Part shown: in pieces, positions 8,137 to 17,336 of the stretch
Layout of the letters: every line of letters begins with the position of its first letter
Numbering within the stretch: position 1 is the first letter of the stretch
DNA from: Hyphomonadaceae bacterium
Lineage (GTDB): Bacteria; Pseudomonadota; Alphaproteobacteria; Caulobacterales; Hyphomonadaceae
DNA: 46,115 bases
Reading direction: 5' to 3'
NCBI GenBank assembly: GCA_028285145.1
Contig: JANQQC010000038.1
Coordinates: forward strand, 1-46,115
Made by a program: the position numbers and the translations under genes
Notes under the pieces: model-generated
The model's database searches: none
What the model saw: only the letters and a program-made list of their open reading frames with translations
What the model was told of the DNA's origin: nothing

Positions 8137-9894
8137 TCAACCAGCTTTCGTTTGCCACCCGGCCGGGGAGTCGTCGAGTTCGTTGTGTGCAGCCTGTTGC
8201 AGGGCCGAGGTCGGCCGCCCGATATAGTAGCCCTGGGCGAAGTCGCAGCCGAGCTCGCGCAGGCGTTTGAGCTGCGGTTTGGTTTCGACCCCTTCCGCGC
8301 AGCTGGTAATGCCAAGTTCGCGGCAGAGGCTGAGCGTGGCGGAAATGATGCTCTCGCCCGGGCCGGGCCGATCCAGCTGGCAGACGAAGGACCGGTCGAT
8401 CTTCAGCTTGGTCAGCGGCAAGTCCTGTACCAGCGAGAGAGACGAGTAGCCGGTGCCGAAATCGTCGAGCACGATGGACAGGCCGGCCTCGTGCAGCTCC
8501 CGCAGAAGTTTCAGGCTGTTGGTCCGGTTCCGGAACATGCCGCTTTCGGTGACTTCCAGTTCAAGATCGCCCGGCGCGATCTCGTATCGGTCCAGCATCC
8601 ATAATAGCCGGGAAGAGAATTCATGGCTCTTGATCTGGGGTGGCGACACATTGATCGCGATGGTGCCTTGCCCGCTTTGCTCGGCATACTTCTGAAGCGC
8701 TTTCTCAGTGACTGTCCAGAACAGTTCCCCGATCAGGCCAAGTCGTTCAGCGATTGGGAGGAAAACAGCCGGACCGGGGGACGGCTCAAAGCCGGACCTT
8801 GGCCAGCGGGCCAGAACTTCATGGCCGACAATCCTGTTGGAGGACATATCAAGGATGGGCTGGAAGAAGGGGCTGATTTCGCGCCGGGACAGCGCCTGCC
8901 GAAAGGCCTTTTCCATGGCGGAGTGTTCGGCCTCATTCGCATCGTACCGGGGATCGAACCACTCAACGCCGCCGCCGGCCGCTTTCGCGCGCAGCATCGA
9001 CCGGTCCGCAGCATGAAGCAGGGTGGAGCGGTCTGCGGCATCTTCGGGAAACCGTGCAACGCCGATTGAGGCTCCGACCGCGACCGGACCGACTTCCGAC
9101 GGAGCCGGCTGGGTGATGATATCGTGGATGGTGTGAATTCTCGGCCCATCGCCATTCTTGTCAGCGTCCTTCGGGATCATGAACGCAAACTCGTCGCCGC
9201 CGAGTCGGGCGGATGCCTCAAGGCCTGTGCAGCCTAGAAGACGCTCGCCAATTGAGATGAGAACGGCATCGCCGACCGCGTGACCAAATTCATCGTTGAG
9301 CTGCTTGAAGCCGTCGAGATCGATGAAGCCGCAGAGAAAAGGGTCCCCTTTTTCGATGGCGTCTGACACGTGATTCAGAAAGGCGCGGCGATTGGCAAGC
9401 GTGGTCAGCGGATCGCTGTTGGCCAGTTGCTTGGCATTTCTTTCAGCCTGCTTACGCTCAATGATTTCCTTGCGGAGGCTCTTCACAAGTTTTGCATTGG
9501 TCGAATAAAGCGCCTGCAAGATATCGAAAGGACTCGCAACGCCGGCATAGGCCCCGTCTTGATCCACAACGACAAGACCCGTCGAGATCAGGTGCTGCTC
9601 GCCATTGAAGACTTTCGAAACAGCACCATCGATTTTCTCGTTCAGGCGAACGGCCATGAAGCTGTCATCGGCGAGGTCGTTCAGCGCGCTGGCATCGCTG
9701 AGAAGCCCTGTGCCCGTGGCCATGCGCTGCATCAGGGAATGGCGTCCAACAACGCCAACAGGACGCCGTGCATGATCGACCAGAACGCAGAGCGGCGCAT
9801 CCGGATGATCGCCGAAGAATTCGACGATATCGGACCCTCTCGCATCGGAGGGCAGGGGTGGAATCCCCTTATTACAGATCCTCGAAAAGACCAT
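8137..9894 (-). CDS. CBS-GGDEF-EAL cyclic-di-GMP protein
   Basis: This 585-residue cytoplasmic signalling protein has a CBS-pair-like N-terminus (about 18-130), a short coiled-coil linker, GGDEF (about 158-310) and EAL (about 330-570). GGDEF is intact at 232-236 (RLGGDEF) without an RxxD inhibitory site just upstream. In the EAL domain the signature reads EVLAR at 359, and the other metal and catalytic positions are present: INVSP, ELEVTES, DDFGTGYS, KIDRSF, CAEGVET and AQGYYIGRP. Phosphodiesterase activity is therefore expected, and cyclase activity is possible. The CBS pair suggests allosteric control by an adenine nucleotide. It is the first start codon in its frame after a stop; 142 bases separate it from the gene upstream. 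Confidence 0.95.
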   Translation of the reverse strand: MVFSRICNKGIPPLPSDARGSDIVEFFGDHPDAPLCVLVDHARRPVGVVGRHSLMQRMATGTGLLSDASALNDLADDSFMAVRLNEKIDGAVSKVFNGEQHLISTGLVVVDQDGAYAGVASPFDILQALYSTNAKLVKSLRKEIIERKQAERNAKQLANSDPLTTLANRRAFLNHVSDAIEKGDPFLCGFIDLDGFKQLNDEFGHAVGDAVLISIGERLLGCTGLEASARLGGDEFAFMIPKDADKNGDGPRIHTIHDIITQPAPSEVGPVAVGASIGVARFPEDAADRSTLLHAADRSMLRAKAAGGGVEWFDPRYDANEAEHSAMEKAFRQALSRREISPFFQPILDMSSNRIVGHEVLARWPRSGFEPSPGPAVFLPIAERLGLIGELFWTVTEKALQKYAEQSGQGTIAINVSPPQIKSHEFSSRLLWMLDRYEIAPGDLELEVTESGMFRNRTNSLKLLRELHEAGLSIVLDDFGTGYSSLSLVQDLPLTKLKIDRSFVCQLDRPGPGESIISATLSLCRELGITSCAEGVETKPQLKRLRELGCDFAQGYYIGRPTSALQQAAHNELDDSPAGWQTKAG

Positions 9895-10036
9895 CGACCG
9901 CTGCGAAACACCTGAAATTGCGTTCGCTGGTTGTGCAGGGAACTGATTACGATGGGGTTACATAGACCCGAAAATAGGCGAGAATCTTTCCGAAAAAGAT
10001 ATACTTTTCAAATAGTTCACGCCGTCGTAACTGGGC

Positions 10037-11395
10037 CTAATCCAGTTCGGCTGATTTGACCGCCGCGGCTTGTTTTTCGGCGAGGTCTGTCTCTGAAAAG
10101 CCCTCAAGGCTTTGCTCGAAGAGTTCGTGGAAATTCAGCTCAGCGCCGAGACGCAGATAGGCGGCTCCAAGCCCAATTGCGGCGCGGTCCATGAAGACGA
10201 ATTCGCGCGGAATCTTGACCGGGCCGCGCTCTTTCAGGAGCTGGCGCACGCGGAAGGCTTCCTTTCGGCCATACTCACCGGGAGCAATGCCGTCTGCGAC
10301 CGAGCGCACACGATCATCGAGGATGGGACCGTAAATGAAACTCGCCCAGACGTTGAGCACTTCGACAAGGTCCTTGGAGAGGTTCTGGAACCCCCATTTC
10401 TCGTAGGCGGCGTAGGCTGCGTCGAAATCGTCTGCCTGCAGCGCGCGATACAGGGCGACCGTCCCGCCAACAAAAGAGGGCGGGAAAATGCGGATACAGC
10501 CAAAATCGAGAAGGTTCAGGCCGCTGCCCTCGCCGGTGACCTGATAATTGCCGAGATGCGGGTCGCCATGGATGACGCCGTACTCGTTGAACGGGCCCCA
10601 CCATGTCCAGAACAGCATCGTCGCGATCCGGTTACGGGTCTCCTGAGAGGCGTCCTCGAACGCGGTGAGTGGCTGACCCGAGAGCCAGGTCATTGTCAGA
10701 AGCCGGTCGGTGGACAGCTCCGGCACGGGTTCTGGCGTGGTCACGAAATCGCGCTCGATATGCATCGCACCATACAGCGCCATGTGTTTCGCCTCGCGTT
10801 TATAGTCGAGCTCTTCCCGCAGCCGATCGGTGATCTCATCGACCATCTCGTCCGGATTGATGGAACCATCCATGCGTTTGAAGAGGCCAAGCAGGGTTTT
10901 CAGCTGGCTGACATCGGATTCGACGGCAGAAGCCATGTCCGGATATTGCAGCTTTGCTGCGACTGTCTGTCCGTCATGCAGGCTCGCCTTGTGGACCTGA
11001 CCGAGCGAGGCGGCGTGGGCGGCTTCCTTTTCGAAGCTTGCAAACTTGTCCTGCCAGTCTGCCCCGAGTTCAGCGCGCATGCGGCGCTTCACGAAGGGCC
11101 ACCCCATGGCCGGAGCCTGCGCTTGAAGCTGGGCAAGCTCGGCGGCATATTCGGCGGGCAGGAAGTCCGGAATGGTCGACAGCATCTGCGCCACCTTCAT
11201 TAGCGGCCCTTTGGTCTTGCCGAGGGCTTCCGCCAGTGACCGGGCAATCCGCTCATCGCCCTTGTCGCCGCCGAACATCGCATTTGCGGCAAAGGTGAGC
11301 CCGGCTCCGGAGAGATTGGCCCCAACGCGGGCCGTGCGAGCGAGACGACCGCTCAGGCGATTACGTTCTGGATCGTCAGGACGGTTATCCGGCAT
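10037..11395 (-). CDS. ABC1/UbiB-family atypical kinase-like protein
   Basis: The 452-residue protein belongs to the AarF/UbiB/ADCK family, whose members support quinone or lipid metabolism through an unusual ATPase/kinase fold. The family marks are the KxGQ-type motif, here read as KVAQ (67-70) with Ala for Gly, the Ala-rich loop AAHAASLGQVH, the lysine strand TVAAKLQYP, the ExD-type REELDYKREA, the catalytic HGDPHLGN (276-283) and metal-binding DFG (297-299). Unlike true UbiB it has no C-terminal membrane helices. The start at 11395 (MPDNRPDD) avoids overlap with the divergent gene; longer in-frame starts exist but would run into it. Confidence 0.93.
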   Translation of the reverse strand: MPDNRPDDPERNRLSGRLARTARVGANLSGAGLTFAANAMFGGDKGDERIARSLAEALGKTKGPLMKVAQMLSTIPDFLPAEYAAELAQLQAQAPAMGWPFVKRRMRAELGADWQDKFASFEKEAAHAASLGQVHKASLHDGQTVAAKLQYPDMASAVESDVSQLKTLLGLFKRMDGSINPDEMVDEITDRLREELDYKREAKHMALYGAMHIERDFVTTPEPVPELSTDRLLTMTWLSGQPLTAFEDASQETRNRIATMLFWTWWGPFNEYGVIHGDPHLGNYQVTGEGSGLNLLDFGCIRIFPPSFVGGTVALYRALQADDFDAAYAAYEKWGFQNLSKDLVEVLNVWASFIYGPILDDRVRSVADGIAPGEYGRKEAFRVRQLLKERGPVKIPREFVFMDRAAIGLGAAYLRLGAELNFHELFEQSLEGFSETDLAEKQAAAVKSAELD

Positions 11396-11482
11396 AGATG
11401 CGATGTAGGGCGGATTGGCGGCGTTTGCACTGCGACGTGCTGCGGTCCAATGTGCAGCGCAACAGAACAATGGGAGATGGAT

Positions 11483-12661
11483 ATGAATCCGAACGCTGAA
11501 TTCGATGTGGTGGTTTACGGGGCAACCGGGTTCACCGGCCGGCTGGTGGCGGAATACCTCGCCAAGCAATATGGCCTCGGCGGGGATGTCTCCTGGGCCA
11601 TGGCCGGTCGGAGTGCCGAAAAGCTAGCCACCGTGCGCGATGAGGTTGGCGCACCTGCTGAAACACCGCTGATCGTTGCAGACGCGAACGACCCCGATAG
11701 CCTAAATGACATGGTAAGGCGGGCGAAATGCCTGCTCACGACCGTCGGCCCGTACTCGCTTTATGGGTCGGATGTGGTCGCGGCCTGCGTCGCGGCTGGA
11801 ACCGATTATGTCGATCTGTCCGGAGAGGTGCTCTGGATGCGGGAAATGATTGAGGCGCATGACGCCGATGCCAAGGCAAGCGGCGCGCGGATTGTGCATT
11901 CTGCCGGGTTTGACTCGATCCCGTTCGATCTCGGCGTCCAGTACCTGCAGGAAGAGTCGCAGAAACGGTTTGGCGGCCCGTGCCCGCGTGTGCGGGGCCG
12001 GATGCGGAAGATGCAGGGCACCTTTTCTGGCGGAACAGCGGCCTCAGGTGCGGCGACCATGGCGGCGGTGCAGAAAGACCCTTCATTGCTGGGCGTGTTA
12101 CAGAACCCGTTTTCACTTGCCGGAGGCTTCAAGGGCCCCGATCAGCCCATCGGCAACAAGGTAATGGAAGAAGATGGTGTCTGGCTTGCGCCCTTCATCA
12201 TGGCACCGATCAACACCAAGAACATTCACCGTTCCAATGCGCTGATGGGCCATCCCTACGGCGAAGACTTCGTCTATGACGAAATGATGGTTGGCGGCCC
12301 GGGCGAGAAGGGCAAGGAAATTGCGGAGGCGATTGCAGGTGCCTTCGGGATGACGACGGGCGGCAAAGACGGGCCAAAGCCGGGCGAGGGCCCTTCCAAG
12401 GAGGAACGCGAGGCCGGCCATTACGATTATATCGCGATGGGTCAGCACCCCGATGGGAAGACGCTCAGTGTGGTCGTGACCGGCGACAAGGACCCCGGTT
12501 ACGGCTCAACGTCCAAGATCATCGCCGAGGCGGCGATCTGCCTGGTCAAGGATCGTCCGGATGTTCCCGGCGGTGTCTGGACAACCGCCCCGGCGCTCGG
12601 GGCACCCCTGCGCGAGCGGCTGGTGAAGAATGCCGGGCTTACCTTCGATATTGAGGGCTGA
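11483..12661 (+). CDS. Saccharopine dehydrogenase-like (trans-acting enoyl reductase type) protein
   Basis: This 392-residue NAD(P)-binding protein of the saccharopine dehydrogenase-like superfamily is of the branch that includes mycobacterial trans-acting enoyl reductases. The N-terminal Rossmann fingerprint is VVVYGATGFTGRLVAEYLA. Further marks are TTVGPYSLYGSDVV, YVDLSGEVLWMREMI and HSAGFDSIPFDLGV, all typical of that group; the substrate is not known. The start is the ATG at 11483, preceded by GGGAG; an upstream GTG/ATG in frame would fall inside or before this ribosome-binding site. Its 3' end overlaps the convergent GH16 gene by 23 bases. Confidence 0.9.
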   Translation: MNPNAEFDVVVYGATGFTGRLVAEYLAKQYGLGGDVSWAMAGRSAEKLATVRDEVGAPAETPLIVADANDPDSLNDMVRRAKCLLTTVGPYSLYGSDVVAACVAAGTDYVDLSGEVLWMREMIEAHDADAKASGARIVHSAGFDSIPFDLGVQYLQEESQKRFGGPCPRVRGRMRKMQGTFSGGTAASGAATMAAVQKDPSLLGVLQNPFSLAGGFKGPDQPIGNKVMEEDGVWLAPFIMAPINTKNIHRSNALMGHPYGEDFVYDEMMVGGPGEKGKEIAEAIAGAFGMTTGGKDGPKPGEGPSKEEREAGHYDYIAMGQHPDGKTLSVVVTGDKDPGYGSTSKIIAEAAICLVKDRPDVPGGVWTTAPALGAPLRERLVKNAGLTFDIEG

Positions 12662-13550
12662 TCCGCCACCAGCTGAGCGAAGCGGCTCGTGCGCTGGGTT
12701 TTGCCGTATTGATGGATTCGAAGTCGTCGCTGCATTGCCGTGCGCTGGTGTCCCCCGGCGCGCGGTAAGAGGTGCACAGAACATCCATGTGCGGATCATC
12801 AATTGAAACAGGGCGACCAAGCCAGGCCGCCGTCGCGGGCGATCCGGACCAGACCTGACTGATCAGTATGGCAGGTTGAGTCGGGATGTCGTCATTTGGT
12901 CCGCCAGCTTCATGAACAAGCACGTCGCCCACATACCAGCGAATACCATCCTCGCTCCAGTCAAAGGCGTAGAGATTGGGCGTCGTGTCGGAGTCATAGC
13001 CGAGATCGATCATCTCTTCGTTGCCGCCGGTGCCGCGCGTGAAGTAGTTGAGCTGGACCTTTGTCGTATCGCGGCCGAGGATCTCGAAATCGATCTCGTC
13101 CTGTGTTGTGCCCTGAGGCGGACCGACATAGGTGAAGAAGGCGCTGACAAGGCCCTTGCCGCGCGCTGCTGTCATCACCGTCTCATACCGTCCATAATGC
13201 AGTCGCGGGCCGCGCCGCTGAATGCTGGCACCGGCAAAGCTCGCATCGCCCTGTTCGTCCGGTGAAATGGTGAAGCGCAGACCCTCATCTGTCTGCTCGA
13301 TGGCTTCGCGCCGCCAGACAACGTCGAAGATGCCGTTGACCTGTTTCCACTCCTCGGAGACGTACCACAGCCCTTCGTCGAGATAGTCGAAAGGCTCGCT
13401 GAAGGAGGCGGTCTCCTGAGGCGCATTCGTTTCTGCCACCGATGGTTCGGTTGGCGCGGATGTGTCCGGAGCGTCGCCTGAGCAGGCGGCGAGTGCAGCA
13501 AAACCAAGCAGGGCGACAGCCGGAAGGGCGGGTTTCAGGCGAAAGATCAT
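12639..13550 (-). CDS. GH16-family glycoside hydrolase lipoprotein
   Basis: The 303-residue lipoprotein has lipobox LAAC with Cys23, then a Thr/Pro/Glu linker and a GH16 domain. The catalytic signature DEIDFEILG carries E152 (nucleophile), D154 and E156 (acid/base). The surrounding order (LHYGRYETVM, GLVSAFFTYVGP, KVQLNYFT, YAFDWSEDGIRWYVGD) is that of ExoK/licheninase-type beta-glucanases, which cut beta-1,3/1,4 glucans or trim the cell's own exopolysaccharide. It sits 37 bases downstream of the glycosyltransferase gene on the same strand, with GGAG before its ATG. An exopolysaccharide-processing role is inferred from the pairing. Confidence 0.92.
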   Translation of the reverse strand: MIFRLKPALPAVALLGFAALAACSGDAPDTSAPTEPSVAETNAPQETASFSEPFDYLDEGLWYVSEEWKQVNGIFDVVWRREAIEQTDEGLRFTISPDEQGDASFAGASIQRRGPRLHYGRYETVMTAARGKGLVSAFFTYVGPPQGTTQDEIDFEILGRDTTKVQLNYFTRGTGGNEEMIDLGYDSDTTPNLYAFDWSEDGIRWYVGDVLVHEAGGPNDDIPTQPAILISQVWSGSPATAAWLGRPVSIDDPHMDVLCTSYRAPGDTSARQCSDDFESINTAKPSARAASLSWWRISPQYRR

Positions 13551-13587
13551 TGGTGGGCTCCGAAAGCTGAGATCAGCATTTCATGTT

Positions 13588-14832
13588 TCATGCAGAGCCT
13601 GCGCCACGCGCTTCGGCGTAGCTTGCCGGCGAGGAGACATCGGCGGCAGGATCCAGTTTCGGGTCTTCGTCAAGGGATTCAGCTGCCACGCGTGAATAAA
13701 GATCATCCCACGCTTTGCCAGCCGGTTCCGCCGCAAACATCCGGGTTGCCGTGTCGCGCGCAGCCTTTCTGAGCGGAGCCAGCGCGGTGCGGTCGTGAAG
13801 GTAAGGGGTCAGCCGCTCCAGCGTGGCTTCTGCGAGGCGGTCGGTCTCTTCCCGGAACCGGCGCGCATAGGCGGCATCCCCGCGCTCGTCATAATTCTCG
13901 CCGGCCCATGCGCCGGAGGCGGTCGTTTCCATGGGCAGCATGAGGCCGTTCACGCCATCCTCAACAAACTCAGGCAGGGCGCAGACATCCGTTCCGATTA
14001 CGGGGGTATGGTCTGCCATCGCCTCGATCGCCGAATAGCCGAACGTATCGGCGAAGGTGGGCAGGAGTGCGAAATGCGAGGCGGCGAGCGTTTCATGGAC
14101 GACCGCGTTCGGTTGTGTACCGAGAAAGCTCACCGTGGGCAGCTTGAGCAGCTCAAAATACGGGTCGAAGAATCCCTCAGTGGTGGGGTCGATCCAGTTG
14201 GCCTCGCCGACTTCGAGGTTTGAGATGATGGTGACGTGGACGGGCAGGGACCGTTCATGCGCGAGTTCGGCGATCCGCACAGCGGCGCAACCGCCCTTGC
14301 GGCCAAAATGCCCTCCGACAAAAACAAGACGAAGGGGACCATCCTCGGAAAGATCGAGCGTATCGGGATTATCTGTTAACGGCAGGCTTGGATGACGAAC
14401 CATGCATTTGGCATCCAGCGCGTCGAAATAGGGGGCACCCTGATGTTGTTCGATAAAGAGACGCCGGGCAAAATGCGACATGCCCACAATCCGGCGGCAA
14501 CGACGCGAGCGTATCGCATTCGTCATGGTCCGGACGATGGTGTTGTCTTCCTTGAAGGCGTAACGGCGCGGCAGGGCGGACTCAAACGACATAATCAGGC
14601 GTGATGCGCCAAGCGGTATCCGATTGTGCGCATGAACGAGATCGACCGGCAGACCCGGCGCGGCGACGGTCACGCCGTCAAGCGCACTGCTGGCGAGATT
14701 GAGCGGGAGGAACCGGCGGCGCTCAATTTCGTGCCGCGAGGTGCGCGGACTCATGAAGGTCGACTGGTACCGGTCTCGAAGAACGGCGACGCGAAGCCGC
14801 TTCTCGGCCGAGGGTGGATTTGCCTGCCGCAT
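13588..14832 (-). CDS. Glycosyltransferase family 4 (GT-B fold)
   Basis: This GT-B glycosyltransferase of about 414 residues has the nucleotide-sugar-binding C-terminal half with LRLVFVGGHFGRKGG, where the strand-loop holds the phosphate-binding Arg/Lys. The E-x7-E-type segment FGYSAIEAMADHTPVIG is followed by ALPEFVEDGVNGLML. The N-terminal half is less conserved but contains VDLVHAHNR. The start is uncertain: ATG at 14832 has GGTGAG upstream and is chosen; ATG 14859 and TTG 14877 are in-frame alternatives without a ribosome-binding site. It is followed by the GH16 lipoprotein and divergent from the NtrC-type regulator. The donor and acceptor sugars are unknown. Confidence 0.88.
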   Translation of the reverse strand: MRQANPPSAEKRLRVAVLRDRYQSTFMSPRTSRHEIERRRFLPLNLASSALDGVTVAAPGLPVDLVHAHNRIPLGASRLIMSFESALPRRYAFKEDNTIVRTMTNAIRSRRCRRIVGMSHFARRLFIEQHQGAPYFDALDAKCMVRHPSLPLTDNPDTLDLSEDGPLRLVFVGGHFGRKGGCAAVRIAELAHERSLPVHVTIISNLEVGEANWIDPTTEGFFDPYFELLKLPTVSFLGTQPNAVVHETLAASHFALLPTFADTFGYSAIEAMADHTPVIGTDVCALPEFVEDGVNGLMLPMETTASGAWAGENYDERGDAAYARRFREETDRLAEATLERLTPYLHDRTALAPLRKAARDTATRMFAAEPAGKAWDDLYSRVAAESLDEDPKLDPAADVSSPASYAEARGAGSA

Positions 14833-14938
14833 ACGGGATGTCTCACCAATGAAAGCCATAGGTCGCGCAACTAGCAAGGCAGGGACCAGTTACCCAATAC
14901 ACGCTAAAATAAATATCGATTGCGACGACGCTATGACC

Positions 14939-14958
14939 ATCGGTCAAATTTCACCGAT
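14939..14958. promoter_or_regulatory. Inverted repeat in the GT4/NtrC divergent promoter region
   Basis: ATCGGT and ACCGAT are separated by 8 bases, an exact 6-bp inverted repeat in the 196-base intergenic region and 71 bases before the NtrC-type start codon. Its size and symmetry suit a dimeric regulator, but it may be chance. No sigma-54 promoter (TGGCAC-N5-TTGC) is visible in this region. Confidence 0.3.
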
Positions 14959-15028
14959 CTTCCAAACCATAATTCCACTCCTTTGTGTCAAACCGGGGCG
15001 TACGAAAACAACACAAGGATGAGGGCAC

Positions 15029-16480
15029 ATGGCCAAGACCGTTCTGGTCGTCGATGACGACCCCACACAGCGCCGACTTCTTCAGGCTGCGGTCGAAAAG
15101 GCTGGATTTGCCTGCCGCACCGCCCCTGATGGCGAGAGCGGGCTGGCATTGGCCTGTGATGAGCGTGAAGGCGTCGATGTTGTTCTTCTCGACCTTGTCA
15201 TGCCTGGCCTGTCCGGCATGGATGCGCTGGAACGGATGTCCGACAAGCGCCCGGACCTGCCCGTCATCGTGCTGACCGGGACCAGCGGAATCGACACAGT
15301 CGTTCAATCCATGCGCGCCGGTGCCATCGATTTCTTCGTCAAACCGGTCAGCCCGGAGCGGGTAATTGTTTCGATCCGCAATGCGCTGAAAATGTCTTCC
15401 CTATCGGGCGAGGTGAAACGCCTGTCCAAGAAGTCCGAAGGTGGGATGAGCTTCGACGACATGATCGCCGGTGCGAAATCCATGAAGCCGGTCGTCCGAC
15501 TGGCCGAGCGCGCGGCGAAATCCGATATTCCCGTACTGATCCTCGGTGAAAGCGGCGTCGGCAAGGAAGTCGTCGCGCGCTGTATTCAGGGTGCATCCGA
15601 CCGGGCCGGCAAACCCTTTGTGGCCGTGAACTGCGGCGCGATCCCAGAAAACCTAGTGGAGAGCATTCTGTTCGGCCATGAGAAGGGCGCGTTCACGGGC
15701 GCGGTATCGAAGTCTCTTGGCAAATTCGTTGAGGCGGATGGCGGCACGCTGTTCCTCGACGAGATTGGCGAGCTTCCGCTGGACATTCAGGTGAAACTGC
15801 TGCGGGCCCTTCAGGAAGGAGAAGTCGACTCTGTTGGCTCCCGCCGTCCGACCAAGGTGGATGTCCGGATTATTTCGGCAACAAACCGGGACCTCTCGGC
15901 TCAGGTTGAGTCCGGCGCGTTCCGCGAGGATCTCTTTTACCGCCTGAATGTATATCCCGTGGATATGCCATCGCTACGCGAGCGCACCGAAGACATTCCG
16001 GCGCTTGTCGACCACTTCATCAGCCGTTTCAACGCAAGCGAGGGTACGAAGATCCTCGGCGCGTCGAAGAAGACGCTAAAAATGCTGAGCGCGCATGACT
16101 GGCCGGGCAATGTCCGCCAACTTGAGAACGCTGTGTTCCGGGCGGTTGTCCTCTGTGAGGGTGACCAACTCCAGCCGGAAGATTTCCCTCAGATTTCTGG
16201 CCTCTCGCCGGCGGTTGAAGATGTTGTGGCTCCCCCGGTCGTTGATCAGTCACCTGTGCAGGGGCTCGCCTTGCCGGCCGATGCGATCGCGGCTTTTGGC
16301 GAAGACGGTGAGATCCGTGAGCTGACGGATATTGAACGCGATGTCATCCAGACTGCGATCGATCACTATGCCGGACACATGTCCGAGATTTCTCGTCGGC
16401 TCGGCATTGGCCGCTCGACCCTCTATCGCAAGGTCAACGAGTATGGCCTGGCGATGCGGGAAGAACGCGAAGCCAGCTAA
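15029..16480 (+). CDS. NtrC-family sigma-54-dependent response regulator
   Basis: The 483-residue regulator has a receiver domain (1-120) with phospho-acceptor D55 in [10 protein letters not shown] and conserved Lys in FFVKPVS. An AAA+ sigma-54 activator domain (about 147-375) follows, with Walker A GESGVGKE, the sigma-54 contact loop GAFTGA, Walker [12 protein letters not shown] and [12 protein letters not shown] Fis-type helix-turn-helix near the end ([18 protein letters not shown]) completes it. It should activate sigma-54 promoters when phosphorylated. No histidine kinase lies beside it, so it is an orphan. AAGGATGAGG precedes the ATG. Divergent transcription from the GT4-GH16 genes hints at control of surface polysaccharide, which is inference only. 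Confidence 0.96.
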   Translation: MAKTVLVVDDDPTQRRLLQAAVEKAGFACRTAPDGESGLALACDEREGVDVVLLDLVMPGLSGMDALERMSDKRPDLPVIVLTGTSGIDTVVQSMRAGAIDFFVKPVSPERVIVSIRNALKMSSLSGEVKRLSKKSEGGMSFDDMIAGAKSMKPVVRLAERAAKSDIPVLILGESGVGKEVVARCIQGASDRAGKPFVAVNCGAIPENLVESILFGHEKGAFTGAVSKSLGKFVEADGGTLFLDEIGELPLDIQVKLLRALQEGEVDSVGSRRPTKVDVRIISATNRDLSAQVESGAFREDLFYRLNVYPVDMPSLRERTEDIPALVDHFISRFNASEGTKILGASKKTLKMLSAHDWPGNVRQLENAVFRAVVLCEGDQLQPEDFPQISGLSPAVEDVVAPPVVDQSPVQGLALPADAIAAFGEDGEIRELTDIERDVIQTAIDHYAGHMSEISRRLGIGRSTLYRKVNEYGLAMREEREAS

Positions 16481-16536
16481 CTCCGTACTCTCTAGCAGCA
16501 GAGTCGGAGCGTGGTGCGGGTGCAAGAAGCGCCCGC
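16481..16536 (+). terminator. Two tandem hairpins after the NtrC-type gene
   Basis: The first stem starts at the base after the stop codon: CTCCG/ACTCT pairs with AGAGT/CGGAG (16481-16509, one bulged T, 8-base loop). The second, GCGGGTGC with GCGCCCGC, spans 16516-16536 with loop AAGAA and one G-U pair. Neither has a U-tract, so they may be a weak terminator, an RNA-stability element or part of the leader of the next gene. Confidence 0.45.
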
Positions 16537-16622
16537 AAAACGCGATTTCGGCATGGTTTCTGCAACTGTGAGGGGATGAGAGAACTCGCTGGGCGAGAAA
16601 AGAAGAAGTCAGTGAGGCGGTT

Positions 16623-17279
16623 TTGAACGTTTTCGGCGATCGATTTGGGTGGTTAACTCAGCTTTTGTGCCTAGCCGTGCCTGCGATCACGGTGATGTTG
16701 ATCGTGCTCATTCAGGATGTCATCCCGCCCATACTTGCCTTTCATGATCCGGTGACAATCGAGACCCCGAGAGGCCCTGACTATTGCTGTTTTGGTTACT
16801 ACGGCGCGATATCGAATGTCGGCGTGATGTTGTGGACATCGTCCGCAGCTGTGTGCCTGTTCGCCGGGCTTGTCCTGGCAACGAGTTTAGGGTTCACGGT
16901 GAAATCCTGTGCTCTGATTGCGGGTGGTGCGCTGACAGGTGTGCTGGCCGTGGATGACCTTTTCCTGCTACATGATGACCTTCTGCCGTTTCACGGCATC
17001 GACGAGAAGCTAACCTTCGCCGTCTATGGCGCGGGTATTCTGAGCTACCTGTTCTTCTTCCGGAACGCTGTCCTCGACGGCAATATCGTCATGCTCACGC
17101 TCTCGCTATTCTTCTTCGGTGTCAGCACAGTGGCTGATCTTTTTCAGCATGCGGCCGATCAACAGCTTGTGCTGATTGAGGAGATCACCAAGTTCTTCGG
17201 CGTCGTGTTCTGGGCGGGCTTCCACGTCTTTTTTGCTGCCAGAGCGCTCGCCGATCATCAGAAGATCATAGACAGCTAG
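16623..17279 (+). CDS. Polytopic membrane protein, function unknown
   Basis: The 218-residue protein has about six hydrophobic segments, an acidic pair-rich loop (VDDLFLLHDDLLPFHG) between them, and a late EEITKFFG segment before the final helix. A short extracytoplasmic stretch near residue 55 holds vicinal cysteines (PDYCCFGYYG). The conserved-looking Asp/His cluster at membrane boundaries could bind metal, but I do not recognise the family. The start is TTG at 16623, overlapping the TGA of a 16-codon reading frame that begins at 16576; GAGGCGG lies just upstream. The start rests on frame openness and this ribosome-binding site. Confidence 0.75.
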   Translation: MNVFGDRFGWLTQLLCLAVPAITVMLIVLIQDVIPPILAFHDPVTIETPRGPDYCCFGYYGAISNVGVMLWTSSAAVCLFAGLVLATSLGFTVKSCALIAGGALTGVLAVDDLFLLHDDLLPFHGIDEKLTFAVYGAGILSYLFFFRNAVLDGNIVMLTLSLFFFGVSTVADLFQHAADQQLVLIEEITKFFGVVFWAGFHVFFAARALADHQKIIDS

Positions 17280-17302
17280 CTTGCCGCTTCGGTCATGAAT
17301 GC

Positions 17303-17332
17303 ATAGCCTTCCCGGAAATCGAGGGAGGCTAT
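17303..17332 (+). promoter_or_regulatory. Hairpin sequestering the ribosome-binding site of the esterase gene
   Basis: ATAGCCT-T-CCC (17303-17313) pairs with GGGAGGCTAT (17323-17332), giving ten base pairs with one bulged T and a 9-base loop. The Shine-Dalgarno GGGAGG (17323-17328) is entirely inside the 3' arm, and the ATG follows 4 bases after the stem. Such geometry would hide the ribosome-binding site until the stem opens by heat, protein, ligand or translation. Confidence 0.55.
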
Positions 17333-17336
17333 TTGC

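Noticed and set aside
8945..8965. tRNA-like string GGGGATCGAACC
   Set aside because: It lies inside the GGDEF-EAL coding region and has no acceptor or anticodon stems around it.
9895..10036. Possible terminator between the UbiB-like and GGDEF-EAL genes
   Set aside because: Only a 5-bp A/T stem (AAAAG/CTTTT) is present with no U-tract; too weak to call.
10112..11203. A 363-codon plus-strand frame opposite the ABC1/UbiB gene
   Set aside because: Antisense shadow; the opposite strand carries the conserved kinase motifs.
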